A stretch of 64,000 nucleotides of DNA from an uncultured Paracoccaceae bacterium (GCA_947500775.1 CANMTD010000003.1:422874-486873), one strand, 5' to 3'; counted from the stretch's first letter, positions 32,972-43,501 are shown. Numbers and translations: made by a program. Notes: generated from the sequence alone by a model not told the origin.

Positions 32972-33511
32972 CTATTTCTTCTTCACGAATTCGGTCAGGA
33001 TCACGATCCGCTGGCCTTCGACGCGGCCCTCGATATGGCCCGCGTTGTCGGCCACCAGCGATATGCCCCGCACCGCCGTGCCGCGTTTCGCGGTAAAGCC
33101 TGCGCCCTTGACCGGCAGGTCCTTGATCAACACCACGGTATCGCCCTGCGCCAGAACCGCGCCGTTGCTGTCGCGGTGCACCACGTCCGGCCCGGCCATG
33201 CCCGCCTCGGCCCACTCCTGCACCTCGGGCTCCAGATACAGCATGTCCAGCGCATCCGCCGCCCAGCCTTCGGCGCGCAGCCGCGTCAGCATCCGCCAGG
33301 CCAGAACCTGCACCGCCGGATCGGTCGACCACATCGACGACTGCAGGCAGCGCCAGTGCTGCGGATCGGGCTCCGCCCCTGCGATCTGATCCGCGCAGGT
33401 GGGGCAAATCAACACTTCGTCATCACGTGGGGTCACGGCCACCATCGCCAGATTTTCGGTGGCCCCGCACAGTGCGCAACCGCCGCCGTTCAATGTATCA
33501 TCTGCCGACAT
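32972..33511 (-). CDS. phnA: PhnA/YjdM family zinc-ribbon protein
   Basis: A 179-residue protein with an N-terminal zinc ribbon ('GGCALCGATENLAMV', then 'LICPTCADQIAG') and the C-terminal SH3-like YjdM domain 'SNGAVLAQGDTVVLIKDLPV' and 'GFTAKRGTAVRGISLVAD'. The symbol reflects the alkylphosphonate-operon name; no phosphonate genes are near and the biochemical role of YjdM-type proteins is unclear. ATG 33511 follows GGGATTG; the longer frame is out of character. It is divergent from the cold-shock gene. Confidence 0.88.
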   Translation of the reverse strand: MSADDTLNGGGCALCGATENLAMVAVTPRDDEVLICPTCADQIAGAEPDPQHWRCLQSSMWSTDPAVQVLAWRMLTRLRAEGWAADALDMLYLEPEVQEWAEAGMAGPDVVHRDSNGAVLAQGDTVVLIKDLPVKGAGFTAKRGTAVRGISLVADNAGHIEGRVEGQRIVILTEFVKKK

Positions 33512-33735
33512 TTCAATCCCTTGCCTGTTTCCGAAACCCCGTAAGCGGAGCTTTGCCTGAGCGCGACCATGCGACGATTTTTCTTGCAATGCGATCCCAA
33601 AAGCCCCATGTCCCCCTTGCGACGTTACTCTATCGACCACTGGCTCCTTCATACGGCTTCAGTCTTTCGATCAAGATCTGACTGAGCCGGGCTGTTGCAC
33701 CTACGCGAACAGCACTGAAACTTAGGAGACTACGG

Positions 33736-33942
33736 ATGGCTACTGGCACCGTAAAATGGTTCAACGAAACTAAAGGCTTCGGCTTTATCGCACCCGATGG
33801 CGGCAGCAAAGATGTGTTCGTGCACATCACTGCTCTGGAGCGCGCTGGTCTGCGTACTCTGGCCGACAACCAGAAAGTGACTTTCGATATCGAAGCAGGC
33901 CGTGACGGCCGCGAAAGCGCGACAAACATCGCACTGGCATAA
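33736..33942 (+). CDS. cspA: Cold shock protein (CspA family)
   Basis: A 68-residue single-stranded nucleic acid-binding OB fold with RNP1 'KGFGFIAPD' and RNP2 'DVFVHITAL', starting '[14 protein letters not shown]'. Acts as RNA chaperone. The ribosome site AGGAGA lies at good distance, and a 224-bp upstream gap gives room for the long structured leader typical of cold-shock mRNAs, though I cannot show a thermosensor. It ends with a strong terminator. Confidence 0.96.
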   Translation: MATGTVKWFNETKGFGFIAPDGGSKDVFVHITALERAGLRTLADNQKVTFDIEAGRDGRESATNIALA

Positions 33943-33965
33943 GCCGGTTTCGTTAAACGATAGAG

Positions 33966-33990
33966 AAAGGGCGCCCTGGCGCCCTTTTTT
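33966..33990 (+). terminator. Intrinsic terminator of the cold-shock gene
   Basis: AAAGGGCGCC / GGCGCCCTTT with a two-base loop, followed by six T in total. It lies 24 bp after the stop codon. Confidence 0.93.
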
Positions 33991-34005
33991 GTTGCCCGGG
34001 ATTCG

Positions 34006-34395
34006 TTATGCGGCGGGCACTTCGCGCGGTTGGCCATCCTCGTCTATCGCCACAAAGGTAAAGGTCGCCTCGGTCACCTTTTCGCGTTCGCCCACGCGGT
34101 TGCGCAGAACCCAGGCCTCGATCGCGATGCCCATCGACGTGCGCCCCACCCGTTCAACCCTGGCATAGATGCACAGCACATCGCCGACCTTGACGGGACG
34201 GATGAATTTCATCGCGTCCACCGCCACCGTGGCCACGCGCCCCTGCGCCCGTGTCCCCGCGACGATGCCGCCCGCGATGTCCATCTGCGACAGGACCCAG
34301 CCGCCAAAGATGTCACCGTTGATATTCACATCCGCCGGCATCGCCAGCGTGCGCAAGGTCAGTTCGCCCTCGGGCGCGTCTTCTTCCTGTGACAT
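34006..34395 (-). CDS. yciA: Acyl-CoA thioesterase, YciA-type hotdog
   Basis: A 129-residue YciA/BFIT-type thioesterase: 'MPADVNINGDIFGGWVLSQM' holds the catalytic-region 'N..GDIFGGW', followed by 'ATVAVDAMKFIRPVKVGDVL' and 'REKVTEATFTFVAID'. The family is broad-specificity for acyl-CoA esters in the cytosol. ATG 34395 is preferred to ATG 34401 because of GGGGGA upstream at suitable distance. It is convergent with the cold-shock gene and separated from it by the terminator. Confidence 0.92.
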   Translation of the reverse strand: MSQEEDAPEGELTLRTLAMPADVNINGDIFGGWVLSQMDIAGGIVAGTRAQGRVATVAVDAMKFIRPVKVGDVLCIYARVERVGRTSMGIAIEAWVLRNRVGEREKVTEATFTFVAIDEDGQPREVPAA

Positions 34396-34492
34396 GACCA
34401 TTCCCCCTGTCGCTTTGGCGCCGGTCGGTCCGGCCTGTCCCTGACAGCAGATTACGGCCTGTATCCAAGGGGTTCAACGCGATACCCGCAGA

Positions 34493-34933
34493 TCAGGTTC
34501 GGACCTTGCCGCGCACGAAGCTTTCGATATCCGCCGCCGGGCGTGCACCGGCCAGCCGCGCGACCTCGCGCCCCTTATGGAACAGGATCAACGCCGGGAT
34601 GCCGCGAATGCCGTAGGTTTCCGAGGCCTTGGGATGGTCCTGCGTGTCGATCTTGGCCAGCCGCACAGCGGGCGCCAGATTTTGCGCGGCCTTGGCAAAC
34701 TCGGGCGCCATCATCCGGCAGGGCCCGCACCACGGCGCCCAGAAATCCACCAGCAGAGGCACATCGTCGGTGCTCGCCGCCTTGCGCAGGGTCGCCGCAT
34801 CCAGCGCACGCACCTTGCCATCCGCCAGGCGCCCGCCGCAGGTGCCGCATTTGGGACCCGCCCCCAGTTTGTCGGCAGGCACGCGGTTCGGCGTACCGCA
34901 TTCCAGACAGACCATTTTCAAACCTGTGCTCAT
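34493..34933 (-). CDS. trxC: Thioredoxin 2 (zinc-containing)
   Basis: A 146-residue thioredoxin with an N-terminal zinc finger (Cys9, Cys12, Cys29, Cys32 in 'CLECG' and 'CGTCGG') that defines TrxC, and the active-site 'DFWAPWCGPCRMMAPEFA' (Cys69, Cys72), with cis-proline in 'IRGIPALILF'. TrxC reduces disulfides under oxidative stress; in enterics it is under OxyR, but no OxyR site was looked up here. ATG 34933 is chosen because the zinc finger starts just after it. Confidence 0.94.
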   Translation of the reverse strand: MSTGLKMVCLECGTPNRVPADKLGAGPKCGTCGGRLADGKVRALDAATLRKAASTDDVPLLVDFWAPWCGPCRMMAPEFAKAAQNLAPAVRLAKIDTQDHPKASETYGIRGIPALILFHKGREVARLAGARPAADIESFVRGKVRT

Positions 34934-35018
34934 GACAGCTCCGATCACATTCTTCTTATGGAATATATTTGTCTGTGCTACCCTGAATACAAGCATCCAA
35001 ACCCTGAAAGACAGCCCC

Positions 35019-35195
35019 ATGACCCCATGGCAGGATATTTCCCCCGACGATCAGTTGAAGCTGCGCGAAGACTATGCGCGGGATACAGACACCGCCCCCG
35101 GCACCTGTTCGCTTGACGAAAAGATACTGCGCTTTTCGGAATGGCTGGCCCTGCGCGGGGTGGCGTTCAGCGACAAGGATGTTCCCCGCCGCTGA
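35019..35195 (+). CDS. Hypothetical acidic protein of 58 residues
   Basis: I do not recognise it. The frame starts ATG 35019 ('MTPWQDISPDDQLKLREDYA') and ends at 35195, with a helix-rich acidic middle ('CSLDEKILRFSEWLALRGV') and basic tail. AAAGACAG upstream is a weak ribosome site. It lies between trxC (divergent) and gcvP (convergent, 11 bp away). Evenness of codon bias with the neighbours suggests a real gene. Confidence 0.5.
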   Translation: MTPWQDISPDDQLKLREDYARDTDTAPGTCSLDEKILRFSEWLALRGVAFSDKDVPRR

Positions 35196-35206
35196 ACGCG
35201 CGTGTT

Positions 35207-38056
35207 CTATTCCGCGGCTTCGGCGTAGTCGGTCAGCGGCGGGCAGGTGCAGACCAGATGCCGGTCGCCGTACACATTGTCGACCCGGCCCACCGGCGGC
35301 CAGTATTTATCGACCCGGAACGATCCCGGCGGGAAACAGCCCTGTTCGCGGCTGTAGGGCCGGTCCCAATCGGCCACCAGATCGTTGACCGTGTGCGGCG
35401 CGTGTTTCAGCGGGTTGTTTTCGGCGTCCATCTCGCCTGCCTCGATCGCCGCGATTTCGGCGCGGATGGCCAGCATCGCGTCACAGAACCGGTCAAGCTC
35501 AGCCTTGGTTTCGGATTCGGTGGGTTCCACCATCAGAGTGCCCGCCACAGGCCAGCTCATGGTGGGGGCATGAAACCCGTTGTCTATCAGGCGCTTGGCG
35601 ATATCGTCCACGGTGACATGGGCGCTGTCGGCGAAGGGGCGCGTGTCGATGATGCATTCATGCGCCACCCGGCCCGCGCGGCCCTTGAACAGCACGTCAA
35701 AGGCGCCCTCCAGCCGCTTGGCGATATAGTTGGCGTTCAGGATCGCCACTTTGGTCGCCTGCGTCAGCCCCGCGCCGCCCATCGCCAGACAATAGGCGTA
35801 TGAAATCAACAGGATCGAGGCCGACCCGAAGGGCGCCGCCGACACCGGGCCGGTGATCCCCCCGGTTTCGGGATGGCCCGGCAGGAACGGTGCCAGATGC
35901 GCCTTGACGCCGATCGGCCCCATGCCGGGACCACCGCCGCCATGCGGGATGGCAAAGGTCTTATGCAGGTTCAGGTGGCTGACGTCGCTGCCGATCTCGC
36001 CCGGTTTGGCAAGGCCGACCAGCGCGTTCAGGTTGGCCCCGTCCAGATAGACCTGCCCGCCGTATTTATGGGTGATGTCGCAGACATCGCGCACGGTTTC
36101 CTCGAACACGCCATGGGTCGACGGATAGGTGATCATGCAGGCCGCCAGATTGTCGCCCGCCGCTTCGGCCTTGGCGCGGAAATCCTCCAGATCGATATCG
36201 CCGTTTTCGGCCGATTTCACCACGACCACCTTCATGCCGCACATATGCGCGCTGGCCGGGTTGGTGCCATGGGCCGAAACCGGGATCAGACAGATATCGC
36301 GATGGGTGTCGCCGCGCGATTTGTGATAGGCGGCGATGGTCAGCAGCCCCGCATATTCGCCCTGCGCGCCCGAATTGGGCTGCATCGACATCGCGTCATA
36401 GCCGGTGGCCTGACACAAAATCTCGCTCAGATGGGCGACCACCTGGGCATAGCCTTCGACCTGATCGGCGGGCGCGAAGGGGTGGATGTTGGAAAACTCG
36501 TACCAGCTGATCGGCATCATTTCGACCGCGGCGTTCAGCTTCATCGTGCAGGACCCCAGCGGGATCATCGCCCGGTCCAGCGCCAGATCACGATCCGCCA
36601 GACGGCGCATATAGCGCATCATCTCGGTCTCGGCCCGGTTCATGTGAAAGACCGGGTGGGTCAGATAGGCCGAGGTGCGGTGCAGCGCATCGGGCACCCG
36701 GTATTCGATATCGGCGGGATCGTTCCTGCGGTCGATCCCGAACGCCTCCCACAGACGTTCGATGGTTTCGGGCCGCGTGGTTTCATCCAGCGACACGCCC
36801 AGCTTGCTGGCGCCGATCTTGCGCAGGTTGATCCGGCGCGCCTGTGCCGCGTCAAAGATCACGCCCTGCATCGGCCCCACGTCGACCGTGATCGTGTCGA
36901 AATAGACGGCGGGTTCCACCGTGAACCCGGCCTCTTGCAGCCCCTTGGCAAAGCGCACGGTGCGGCGGTGGATACGTTGCGCGATGGCTTTTAGCCCCTC
37001 GGGGCCGTGGAACACCGCATAGAATCCGGCCATGACCGCCAGCAGCGCCTGCGCGGTACAGACGTTCGAGGTCGCCTTTTCGCGCCGGATATGCTGTTCG
37101 CGGGTCTGCAGCGACAGCCGGTAGGCCGGGTTGCCATGGGCATCGATGCTGACCCCCACGATCCGGCCCGGCATCGCCCGTTTATGCGCGTCCTTGCAGG
37201 CCATATAGGCCGCATGCGGCCCGCCCGCGCCCATCGGCACACCGAACCGCTGGGTATTGCCCACGGCGATATCGGCGCCCATCGCGCCCGGTTCTTTCAG
37301 CAGGGTCAGGGCCAGCGGATCGGCCACGACGATGCCCAGCGCCTTTTGCCCGTGCAGCGCGTCGATATGCGGCGTGAAATCGGTGACATGCCCATAAGTG
37401 CCGGGATACTGGAAGATCGCGGCGAACACTTGCGACGCATCCATATCGGCAGGGTCGCCCACCACAACCTCGATCCCCAGGGGTTCAGCCCGGGTCTGCA
37501 TCACCGCGATATTCTGCGGGTGACAGTTTTCATCGACAAAGAACCGTTTGGATTTCGATTTCGACACCCGTTCGGCCATGGCCATCGCCTCGGCGCAGGC
37601 GGTTGCTTCGTCCAGCAGGGAGGCATTGGCGATTTCCAGCCCGGTCAGATCGCTGATCATGGTCTGGAAATTCAACAGCGCCTCAAGCCGGCCCTGGCTG
37701 ATCTCGGGCTGATAGGGGGTATAGGCGGTGTACCACGCCGGGTTTTCCAGAATGTTGCGCTGGATCGCGGGCGGGGTCACGGTGCCGTAATACCCCTGCC
37801 CGATCATCGACGAGAACACCTTGTTCTTCTTGGCGATCTGGCGCAGCGACCAGATCAACTCGCGTTCGGACATCGGCGCGCCGAATTCCAGCGGTGCGGC
37901 CTGGCGAATGCTGGCCGGAACCGTCTGGTCGATCAGCTGTTCCAGGTTTTCCACCCCCACGGTCTGAAACATCTCGGCCATCTCGGCGGGCGAGGGACCG
38001 ATATGGCGACGGTTGGCGAAATCATAGGGATCGTAATCGGTGGGGGTGAAAGGCAT
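35207..38056 (-). CDS. gcvP: Glycine dehydrogenase (decarboxylating), P protein
   Basis: Decarboxylates glycine with pyridoxal phosphate and passes the aminomethyl group to the lipoyl arm of GcvH. The 949-residue single-chain form is present, with both halves: '[20 protein letters not shown]' in the N-terminal half and the PLP-lysine segment '[20 protein letters not shown]' in the C-terminal half. The start at ATG 38056 follows the gcvH stop by 12 bp. It is the last gene of gcvT-gcvH-gcvP, behind a glycine riboswitch. Confidence 0.97.
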   Translation of the reverse strand: MPFTPTDYDPYDFANRRHIGPSPAEMAEMFQTVGVENLEQLIDQTVPASIRQAAPLEFGAPMSERELIWSLRQIAKKNKVFSSMIGQGYYGTVTPPAIQRNILENPAWYTAYTPYQPEISQGRLEALLNFQTMISDLTGLEIANASLLDEATACAEAMAMAERVSKSKSKRFFVDENCHPQNIAVMQTRAEPLGIEVVVGDPADMDASQVFAAIFQYPGTYGHVTDFTPHIDALHGQKALGIVVADPLALTLLKEPGAMGADIAVGNTQRFGVPMGAGGPHAAYMACKDAHKRAMPGRIVGVSIDAHGNPAYRLSLQTREQHIRREKATSNVCTAQALLAVMAGFYAVFHGPEGLKAIAQRIHRRTVRFAKGLQEAGFTVEPAVYFDTITVDVGPMQGVIFDAAQARRINLRKIGASKLGVSLDETTRPETIERLWEAFGIDRRNDPADIEYRVPDALHRTSAYLTHPVFHMNRAETEMMRYMRRLADRDLALDRAMIPLGSCTMKLNAAVEMMPISWYEFSNIHPFAPADQVEGYAQVVAHLSEILCQATGYDAMSMQPNSGAQGEYAGLLTIAAYHKSRGDTHRDICLIPVSAHGTNPASAHMCGMKVVVVKSAENGDIDLEDFRAKAEAAGDNLAACMITYPSTHGVFEETVRDVCDITHKYGGQVYLDGANLNALVGLAKPGEIGSDVSHLNLHKTFAIPHGGGGPGMGPIGVKAHLAPFLPGHPETGGITGPVSAAPFGSASILLISYAYCLAMGGAGLTQATKVAILNANYIAKRLEGAFDVLFKGRAGRVAHECIIDTRPFADSAHVTVDDIAKRLIDNGFHAPTMSWPVAGTLMVEPTESETKAELDRFCDAMLAIRAEIAAIEAGEMDAENNPLKHAPHTVNDLVADWDRPYSREQGCFPPGSFRVDKYWPPVGRVDNVYGDRHLVCTCPPLTDYAEAAE

Positions 38057-38068
38057 GTGTTTCTCCGC

Positions 38069-38428
38069 TTATCCGATGAAGGTGTTATAGGCCGCTTCGT
38101 CCATCAACTCGTCCAGCACGGACAGATCCTCGACCTTCATCTTGAAGAACCAGGCGTCGCCGGTGGGGTCTTCGTTGACCAGCCCGGGGTTGTCGGTCAG
38201 CGGCGTGTTGACCTCGACGATCTCGCCGTCCAGAGGCGCCAGAATGTCCGAGGCCGCCTTGACGCTTTCGATCACCACAACCTCGTCGTCCTTGGAAACG
38301 GTGGTGCCCTCTTCGGGCAGTTCCACGAACACCACGTCGCCCAACTGGGTCGAGGCGTGTTCGGTAATGCCCACCACAACGACGTCATCCTCAACGCGCA
38401 GCCATTCGTGTTCTTCGGTATATTTCAT
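38069..38428 (-). CDS. gcvH: Glycine cleavage system H protein
   Basis: The 119-residue lipoyl carrier of the glycine cleavage complex. '[20 protein letters not shown]' contains the lipoylated Lys57, and 'KYTEEHEWL' and '[19 protein letters not shown]'-like segments are typical ('[12 protein letters not shown]'). ATG 38428 sets the usual start; the upstream frame is gcvT shadow. It lies between gcvT (10 bp) and gcvP (12 bp). Confidence 0.97.
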   Translation of the reverse strand: MKYTEEHEWLRVEDDVVVVGITEHASTQLGDVVFVELPEEGTTVSKDDEVVVIESVKAASDILAPLDGEIVEVNTPLTDNPGLVNEDPTGDAWFFKMKVEDLSVLDELMDEAAYNTFIG

Positions 38429-38438
38429 CTGTTGTCCC

Positions 38439-39569
38439 TCAACGTTTGTAGGTGGATGGTCTGAACGGCATCGCCGTGATTGTGGCGGGCAGACGTTTGC
38501 CGCGCACCTCGCCAAAAACTGTTGTGCCTTCCGCGGCATGGGCCGTGGTGACATAGCCCATCGACATCGGCCCCTCGATGGTCGGACCGAAGGCGCCCGA
38601 GGTAACCTTGCCGATGGGATCGGCAGAGCTGGCATCGGCGAATAATTCGGTGCCTTCGCGCATCGGCGCGCGGCCATCAGGGCGCAGACCGATACGCAGT
38701 CGTGTGGTGCCGTTTTCAAGTTCGCCCAAGATGCGATCCGCGCCGGGAAAGCCACCCGCCCGGGCACCACCGGCGCGGCGCGCCTTTTGAATGCCCCAGG
38801 TCAGCGCCGCCTCGACCGGAGAGGTCGTCTGATCAATGTCATTGCCATACAAGCACAGCCCCGCCTCCAGCCGCAGGCTGTCGCGCGCACCCAGCCCGAT
38901 GGGTTCCACCGCCGCATCCGCCAACAAGGCGCGGGCGAATGCAACCGCCTGCCCACCCGTCACCGACACCTCATACCCGTCTTCGCCGGTATAACCCGAC
39001 CGCGACACCCACAGATCGCCGAAATCCGAAGCAATCACCGCCACATCCATGAATTTCATCGCCGCCACGCCGGGCGCCAGCGCCTCAAGCGCTGTTTCGG
39101 CCGCCGGGCCCTGCAAGGCCAACAGCGCGCGGTCGGTGATCTCCTCGATCTCGCAGGTCTCGGACAGATGGGCGCGCAGATGGGCGATATCGGCCTCTTT
39201 GCAGGCGGCGTTCACCACCAGAAACAGGTGATCGCCGCGATTGGCGACCATCAGATCATCCAGAATACCGCCCTGATCATCGGTGAAAAACGCATAACGC
39301 TGACGCCCCTCTTTCAGCTCCAGCAGGGCGACAGGCACCAAAGCCTCCAGCGCCAGCGCGGCATCCGCGACATCGCCCGACCGGGGCCGCAGAATGACCT
39401 GCCCCATGTGACTGACATCAAACAGCCCGGCCTGCGTGCGGCAATGGATATGTTCCTTCATTACGCCCAGCGGGAACTGCACCGGCATTTCATAACCGGC
39501 AAACGGCACCATCTTGCCGCCCAGTTCCACGTGTAGCGCGTAAAGCCCCGTTCGTTTCAAATCCGACAT
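38439..39569 (-). CDS. gcvT: Glycine cleavage system T protein (aminomethyltransferase)
   Basis: Transfers the one-carbon unit from the H-protein arm to tetrahydrofolate with release of ammonia. The 376-residue protein has '[18 protein letters not shown]' near the N-terminus, '[18 protein letters not shown]', the folate-binding '[17 protein letters not shown]' and the catalytic Asp region. ATG 39569 begins '[13 protein letters not shown]'. It is the first gene of the gcv operon, preceded by a leader with tandem glycine aptamers. Confidence 0.96.
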   Translation of the reverse strand: MSDLKRTGLYALHVELGGKMVPFAGYEMPVQFPLGVMKEHIHCRTQAGLFDVSHMGQVILRPRSGDVADAALALEALVPVALLELKEGRQRYAFFTDDQGGILDDLMVANRGDHLFLVVNAACKEADIAHLRAHLSETCEIEEITDRALLALQGPAAETALEALAPGVAAMKFMDVAVIASDFGDLWVSRSGYTGEDGYEVSVTGGQAVAFARALLADAAVEPIGLGARDSLRLEAGLCLYGNDIDQTTSPVEAALTWGIQKARRAGGARAGGFPGADRILGELENGTTRLRIGLRPDGRAPMREGTELFADASSADPIGKVTSGAFGPTIEGPMSMGYVTTAHAAEGTTVFGEVRGKRLPATITAMPFRPSTYKR

Positions 39570-39637
39570 GCGGTCTCCCCCTGTCGCCGGGGCGGCATTG
39601 CCCGGCACCGATGAAACAACCAAAATGGCTGCCTTTC

Positions 39638-39795
39638 CGATGCCCCCTCTGTCCTGTTCGCCTGAGATCGCTATCCCTTCGGCGGACGCGGCTGCGTCTC
39701 TCTCCAGAGTGTTCTACACGACGCAGGTCCGTGAGCCTGAGAGTTTACCGGGGCGGTTGCTCCTTCGGCACTGGGAACACCAGATTCTCCCGGCG
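39638..39795 (-). promoter_or_regulatory. Tandem glycine riboswitch
   Basis: On the minus strand two aptamers follow each other upstream of gcvT. The first (about 39792-39712) has the conserved GCCGAAGGAGCAA and AACTCTCAGG segments and closes with ACTCTGGAGAG. The second (about 39711-39638) has GCCGAAGGGATAG, ATCTCAGGCGAACAGGACAGAG. These are the signature words of the glycine-binding RNA, which in gcv operons turns expression on when glycine is abundant. The region 39796-39872 would hold the promoter (TTGCCC and CTAATT with a 16-bp spacer is the best guess). Confidence 0.93.
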
Positions 39796-39872
39796 TCGTG
39801 GCGCGAAATTAGTGCAAGCGCCAGAGTTGGGCAAGGGGTTGCGTTCATCCCGATTGGGTGCATTCTGTGCCG

Positions 39873-40433
39873 ATGCAGGACCCTTTCTTTTTCGGATATG
39901 GATCGCTGGTCAACCGGGCCACCCATGATTTCGCCCGGGCCTATACCGCGCGGGTCACCGGCTGGCGGCGCGCGTGGCGGCATACCGACCTGCGACCGGT
40001 GGCCTATCTGACCGCGGTTCCGGCGCCGGGTGGCTGGATCGACGGGCTGATCGCGGCGGTGCCCGGCCATGACTGGGGTGCGCTTGATCACCGCGAACGC
40101 GCCTATGACCGCCTGCCCGTCACCGGCCCGCTGGATCATACCGCCCCTCACGATGTGGATGTGCATATCTACAGCGTGGACGCCAGGCACAGCGCCCCGC
40201 CCGACACGCGCCACCCGATCCTGCTGAGCTATATCGACGTGGTGGTGCAGGGGTACCTGCGCGAATTCGGCGAACCGGGCGCGCGCGATTTCTTTGACAC
40301 GACCGATGGCTGGGACGCGCCCATTCTGGACGATCGCGCGGAACCGGTCTATCCGCGCAACCAGCAGCTTAGCCCGCAGGAAACCGCATTTGTCGATGCC
40401 GAACTGTCGCGGCTATCGGCGCAGGTGCAATAG
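39873..40433 (+). CDS. Gamma-glutamylcyclotransferase-like protein
   Basis: A 186-residue protein of the GGCT/AIG2-like fold. The substrate-binding loop 'FFFGYGSLVNRATHDFA' near the N-terminus has the family's YGSxxN motif; 'HRERAYDRLPVTGPLDH' contains the probable catalytic glutamate. Family members turn gamma-glutamyl amines or gamma-glutamyl amino acids into 5-oxoproline. ATG 39873 is chosen over GTG 39858 because the motif starts right after it. The 3' end overlaps the MATE gene tail-to-tail by 21 bp. Confidence 0.8.
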   Translation: MQDPFFFGYGSLVNRATHDFARAYTARVTGWRRAWRHTDLRPVAYLTAVPAPGGWIDGLIAAVPGHDWGALDHRERAYDRLPVTGPLDHTAPHDVDVHIYSVDARHSAPPDTRHPILLSYIDVVVQGYLREFGEPGARDFFDTTDGWDAPILDDRAEPVYPRNQQLSPQETAFVDAELSRLSAQVQ

Positions 40434-41813
40434 CGACATCAACCGCCCCTGCCGCTGGAACGGTCCGGGTTTTGCCACCTTGGCCCCTGCCTCGACACGC
40501 GCCATCACCCCGCGCGCCAGCCACAGCGACAAAAGCCCGAACAACACCCCGCCCGCGGCCTGCCCGATCAGCACGCCTTCGGCCCCGAACCACGCCGCAC
40601 CCAACAGCACGAATGGAATTGTCCCCAGGGTATGCCGCGCCCAGTTTATCGCGGTGGAATAGAACGGGTAGCCCAGATTGTTGAAGGCCGCGTTCGACAC
40701 GAACAGCATACCGTTGAAGAAAAACGCCAAAGCCAGCGGCCCGCAGAACAGAAACACCAGCGCGCGGGCCACGCCCTCTACTTCGAACAGCGCGGCAATC
40801 GGGCCACGCAGCCCGAACAACACCAAGGTGACGCCCAGAACGAAGATCAGCGTGAACAGCAACCCGTCGAAATAGGCGCGTTTGACCCGGTCGTGCTGCC
40901 CCGCGCCAAAGTTCTGTCCTATGATCGGCCCCACCGCACCCGACAGCGCAAAGATCACGGCAAAGGCCACCGGCGTCATCCGCGACACGATGGCCATGCC
41001 CGCCACCGCCTCTTCGCCGAATTGCGCCATCGACCGGGTGACATAGGCCTGCCCCAGCGGGGTGGCCAGCTGGGTCAGGATCGCGGGGAAGGCGACGGTC
41101 AGGATCGGCGGGAAATCGGCCCACAGTTCGGCCGGGCTGGGTCTGGAAAACCCGCCATAGTGGCGCAGGATCGGCAACAGCGCCGTGGCCGCGATGGCCA
41201 CCCGCGCACAGACGCTGGCCAGGGCGGCGCCGGTCAGTTCAAGGTTCAGCCCGAAAATCAGGATCGGGTCCAGCACCGCGTTGACCAGCCCACCGATGAC
41301 CGTGGCCATCATCGCCCGGCGTGCGGCCCCATGGGCGCGCAGGATCGCCCCGCCGACCATCCCGATCAGCAACAGCGGCAGGCTGGGAATGATGATCTGC
41401 AGATAGTGCACCGCCAGATCCAGCGTTTCGCCCGTGGCCCCCATCAGGCGGGCCAGCGGGTGCAGGTTCAGCCAGACAATCAGCGCAAAGATCGCGCTGA
41501 AAAGAACGCCGTAGATCAGCGCGGTGGTCGCGCGGCGGCGTGCCAGCTCCACCTCACCCGCCCCCAATGCCCGGGCCACCAGCGCGCCTGCGGAAATCGC
41601 CATGCCGATGCCGAACGACGTGGTGAAAAACAGGATCGCCCCGGCATAGCCCACGGCGGCGGCCAGTTCGGTTTTGCCCAGCATCGAGATAAAGACCATA
41701 TCGACGAAATCGACGATAAAAACCGCCATCAACCCGATCGACGCGGTCAGCGACATCACGCTGATATGACGAAACAGGTTGCCCGTCAGGAACTTTGCCT
41801 GCGTGGTTGCCAT
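40413..41813 (-). CDS. MATE family efflux transporter
   Basis: A 466-residue twelve-helix MATE exporter: 'LTGNLFRHISVMSLTASIGL' at the N-terminus, 'AAAVGYAGAILFFTTSFGIG', 'AGALVARALGAGE' and the second-half repeat 'GPIIGQNFGAGQHDRVKRAY'. It probably exports a drug or cation in exchange for Na+ or H+. ATG 41813 is set by homology ('MATTQAKFLTGNL'); the longer frame to 41894 is upstream sequence. It is not a close copy of the partial MATE gene at the window start. Confidence 0.9.
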   Translation of the reverse strand: MATTQAKFLTGNLFRHISVMSLTASIGLMAVFIVDFVDMVFISMLGKTELAAAVGYAGAILFFTTSFGIGMAISAGALVARALGAGEVELARRRATTALIYGVLFSAIFALIVWLNLHPLARLMGATGETLDLAVHYLQIIIPSLPLLLIGMVGGAILRAHGAARRAMMATVIGGLVNAVLDPILIFGLNLELTGAALASVCARVAIAATALLPILRHYGGFSRPSPAELWADFPPILTVAFPAILTQLATPLGQAYVTRSMAQFGEEAVAGMAIVSRMTPVAFAVIFALSGAVGPIIGQNFGAGQHDRVKRAYFDGLLFTLIFVLGVTLVLFGLRGPIAALFEVEGVARALVFLFCGPLALAFFFNGMLFVSNAAFNNLGYPFYSTAINWARHTLGTIPFVLLGAAWFGAEGVLIGQAAGGVLFGLLSLWLARGVMARVEAGAKVAKPGPFQRQGRLMSLLHLRR

Positions 41814-41906
41814 GGTCGCCTGCCTTGCTGTGAGTGGGTGTTGTAACCGCTGGATGTGCATCGCGGGGCGGACGATGCCGCCCCGCGGGGTCACTATCTA
41901 GGGTGG

Positions 41907-43469
41907 TCAGCCCGCAATGCCAGTCACCTGCGCCGGTTTTGTCTTTTCACGCCGCACCAGCAGGCGGTTCAGCGCGTTGACATAGGCCTTGGCGCTGGCC
42001 ACCACGGTATCGGTGTCGGCCGATTGTCCGGTGGCGATCTTGCCGTCTTCTTCCATCCGCACGGACACTGTGGCCTGCGCGTCGGTGCCTTCGGTCACGG
42101 CATGCACCTGATACAGCTGCAGCCGGGCCTTGTGCGGGAACAGCTTGCTGACCGCGTTGAAGGTGGCATCGACCGGCCCGTCGCCGGTGGCGGTGACCTG
42201 ATGATCCACCCCGTCGATGGTCAGGGTCAGATCGGCCGATTGCGGCGCCTCGGTCCCGCAGATCACGCGCAGGAACTTCACCTGAATGCGGTCATGCACA
42301 TGATCCAGGGAACTGTCGCGCATCAGCGCGATCAGGTCGTCGTCGTAGACCTCTTTCTTGCGGTCGGCCAGATCCTTGAACCGGACGAAGACGTCCTTCA
42401 ACTGGTTGTCGGCCAGGGTGAACCCCAGCTCCTCCAGCTTGGCGCGCAGGGCGGCGCGGCCCGAATGCTTGCCCATCACCAGATTGGTTTCCGACAGGCC
42501 CACGTCCTCGGGGCGCATGATTTCAAAGGTTTCGGCGTTTTTCAGCATGCCGTCCTGATGAATGCCGCTTTCATGGGCAAAGGCGTTCTTGCCGACAATC
42601 GCCTTGTTGTACTGCACCTGAAACCCGCTGACCGTGGCCACGCGGCGGCTGATGTTCATGATCTTGGTGGTGTCGATGCCGGTGCGATAAGGCATGATGT
42701 CGTTGCGCACCTTCAGCGCCATCACCACCTCTTCCAATGCGGTATTGCCCGCGCGTTCGCCCAAACCGTTGATCGTGCATTCGATCTGGCGTGCGCCGGC
42801 CTCGACCGCGGCCAGGGAATTGGCCGTCGCCATGCCCAGATCGTTGTGGCAATGGGTGGCAAAGACCACCGTATCGGCACCCGGCACCTTGTTGATCAGC
42901 ATCGCGATCAGATCGGCGCTTTCGCGCGGGGCGGTATAGCCGACGGTGTCGGGGATGTTGATCGTGGTGGCGCCTGCCTTGATTGCGATCTCGATCACCC
43001 GGCACAGGTAATCCTCTTCGGTGCGGGTCGCGTCCATCGGCGACCATTGCACGTTGTCGCACAGGTTGCGCGCGTGGCTGACCGTCTGTTCGATCAGTTC
43101 GGCCATTTCATCCTTGTTCAGGTTGGGAATGGCCCGGTGCAAGGGCGAGGTGCCGATAAACGTGTGAATGCGCGGCTGGCGGGCGTGTTTCACGGCCTCC
43201 CAACAGCGGTTGATGTCGTTCAGGTTGGCGCGCGACAGCCCGCAGATCACCGCGTTCTGCGCCTGTTTGGCGATCTCGCTGACCGCCTTGAAATCGCCTT
43301 CCGAGGCGATGGGAAACCCGGCCTCGATGATATCGACGCCCATGTCATCCAGCATGCCCGCGATTTCCAGCTTTTCAGAATGGGTCATGGTGGCGCCGGG
43401 GGATTGTTCGCCATCGCGCAGGGTTGTGTCGAATATCAGGACGCGGTCCTGTTGGGATGTATCGGTCAT
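41907..43469 (-). CDS. leuA: 2-isopropylmalate synthase
   Basis: First committed step of leucine synthesis: acetyl-CoA plus 2-ketoisovalerate to 2-isopropylmalate. The 520-residue length is standard. The HMGL-like barrel has 'LIFDTTLRDGEQSPGATMTH' (metal and substrate), 'FATHCHNDLGMATANSLAAV' with the HxH metal ligands, and 'KHSGRAALRAKLEELG' at the linker; the C-terminal regulatory domain (about 390-510) binds leucine for feedback inhibition. Expression is likely under a leucine attenuator, because a Leu-rich leader peptide and competing hairpins lie just upstream. Confidence 0.97.
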   Translation of the reverse strand: MTDTSQQDRVLIFDTTLRDGEQSPGATMTHSEKLEIAGMLDDMGVDIIEAGFPIASEGDFKAVSEIAKQAQNAVICGLSRANLNDINRCWEAVKHARQPRIHTFIGTSPLHRAIPNLNKDEMAELIEQTVSHARNLCDNVQWSPMDATRTEEDYLCRVIEIAIKAGATTINIPDTVGYTAPRESADLIAMLINKVPGADTVVFATHCHNDLGMATANSLAAVEAGARQIECTINGLGERAGNTALEEVVMALKVRNDIMPYRTGIDTTKIMNISRRVATVSGFQVQYNKAIVGKNAFAHESGIHQDGMLKNAETFEIMRPEDVGLSETNLVMGKHSGRAALRAKLEELGFTLADNQLKDVFVRFKDLADRKKEVYDDDLIALMRDSSLDHVHDRIQVKFLRVICGTEAPQSADLTLTIDGVDHQVTATGDGPVDATFNAVSKLFPHKARLQLYQVHAVTEGTDAQATVSVRMEEDGKIATGQSADTDTVVASAKAYVNALNRLLVRREKTKPAQVTGIAG

Positions 43470-43501
43470 TTTGAAGTCTTTCCGTAAAGCTTAGCCTATG
43501 G

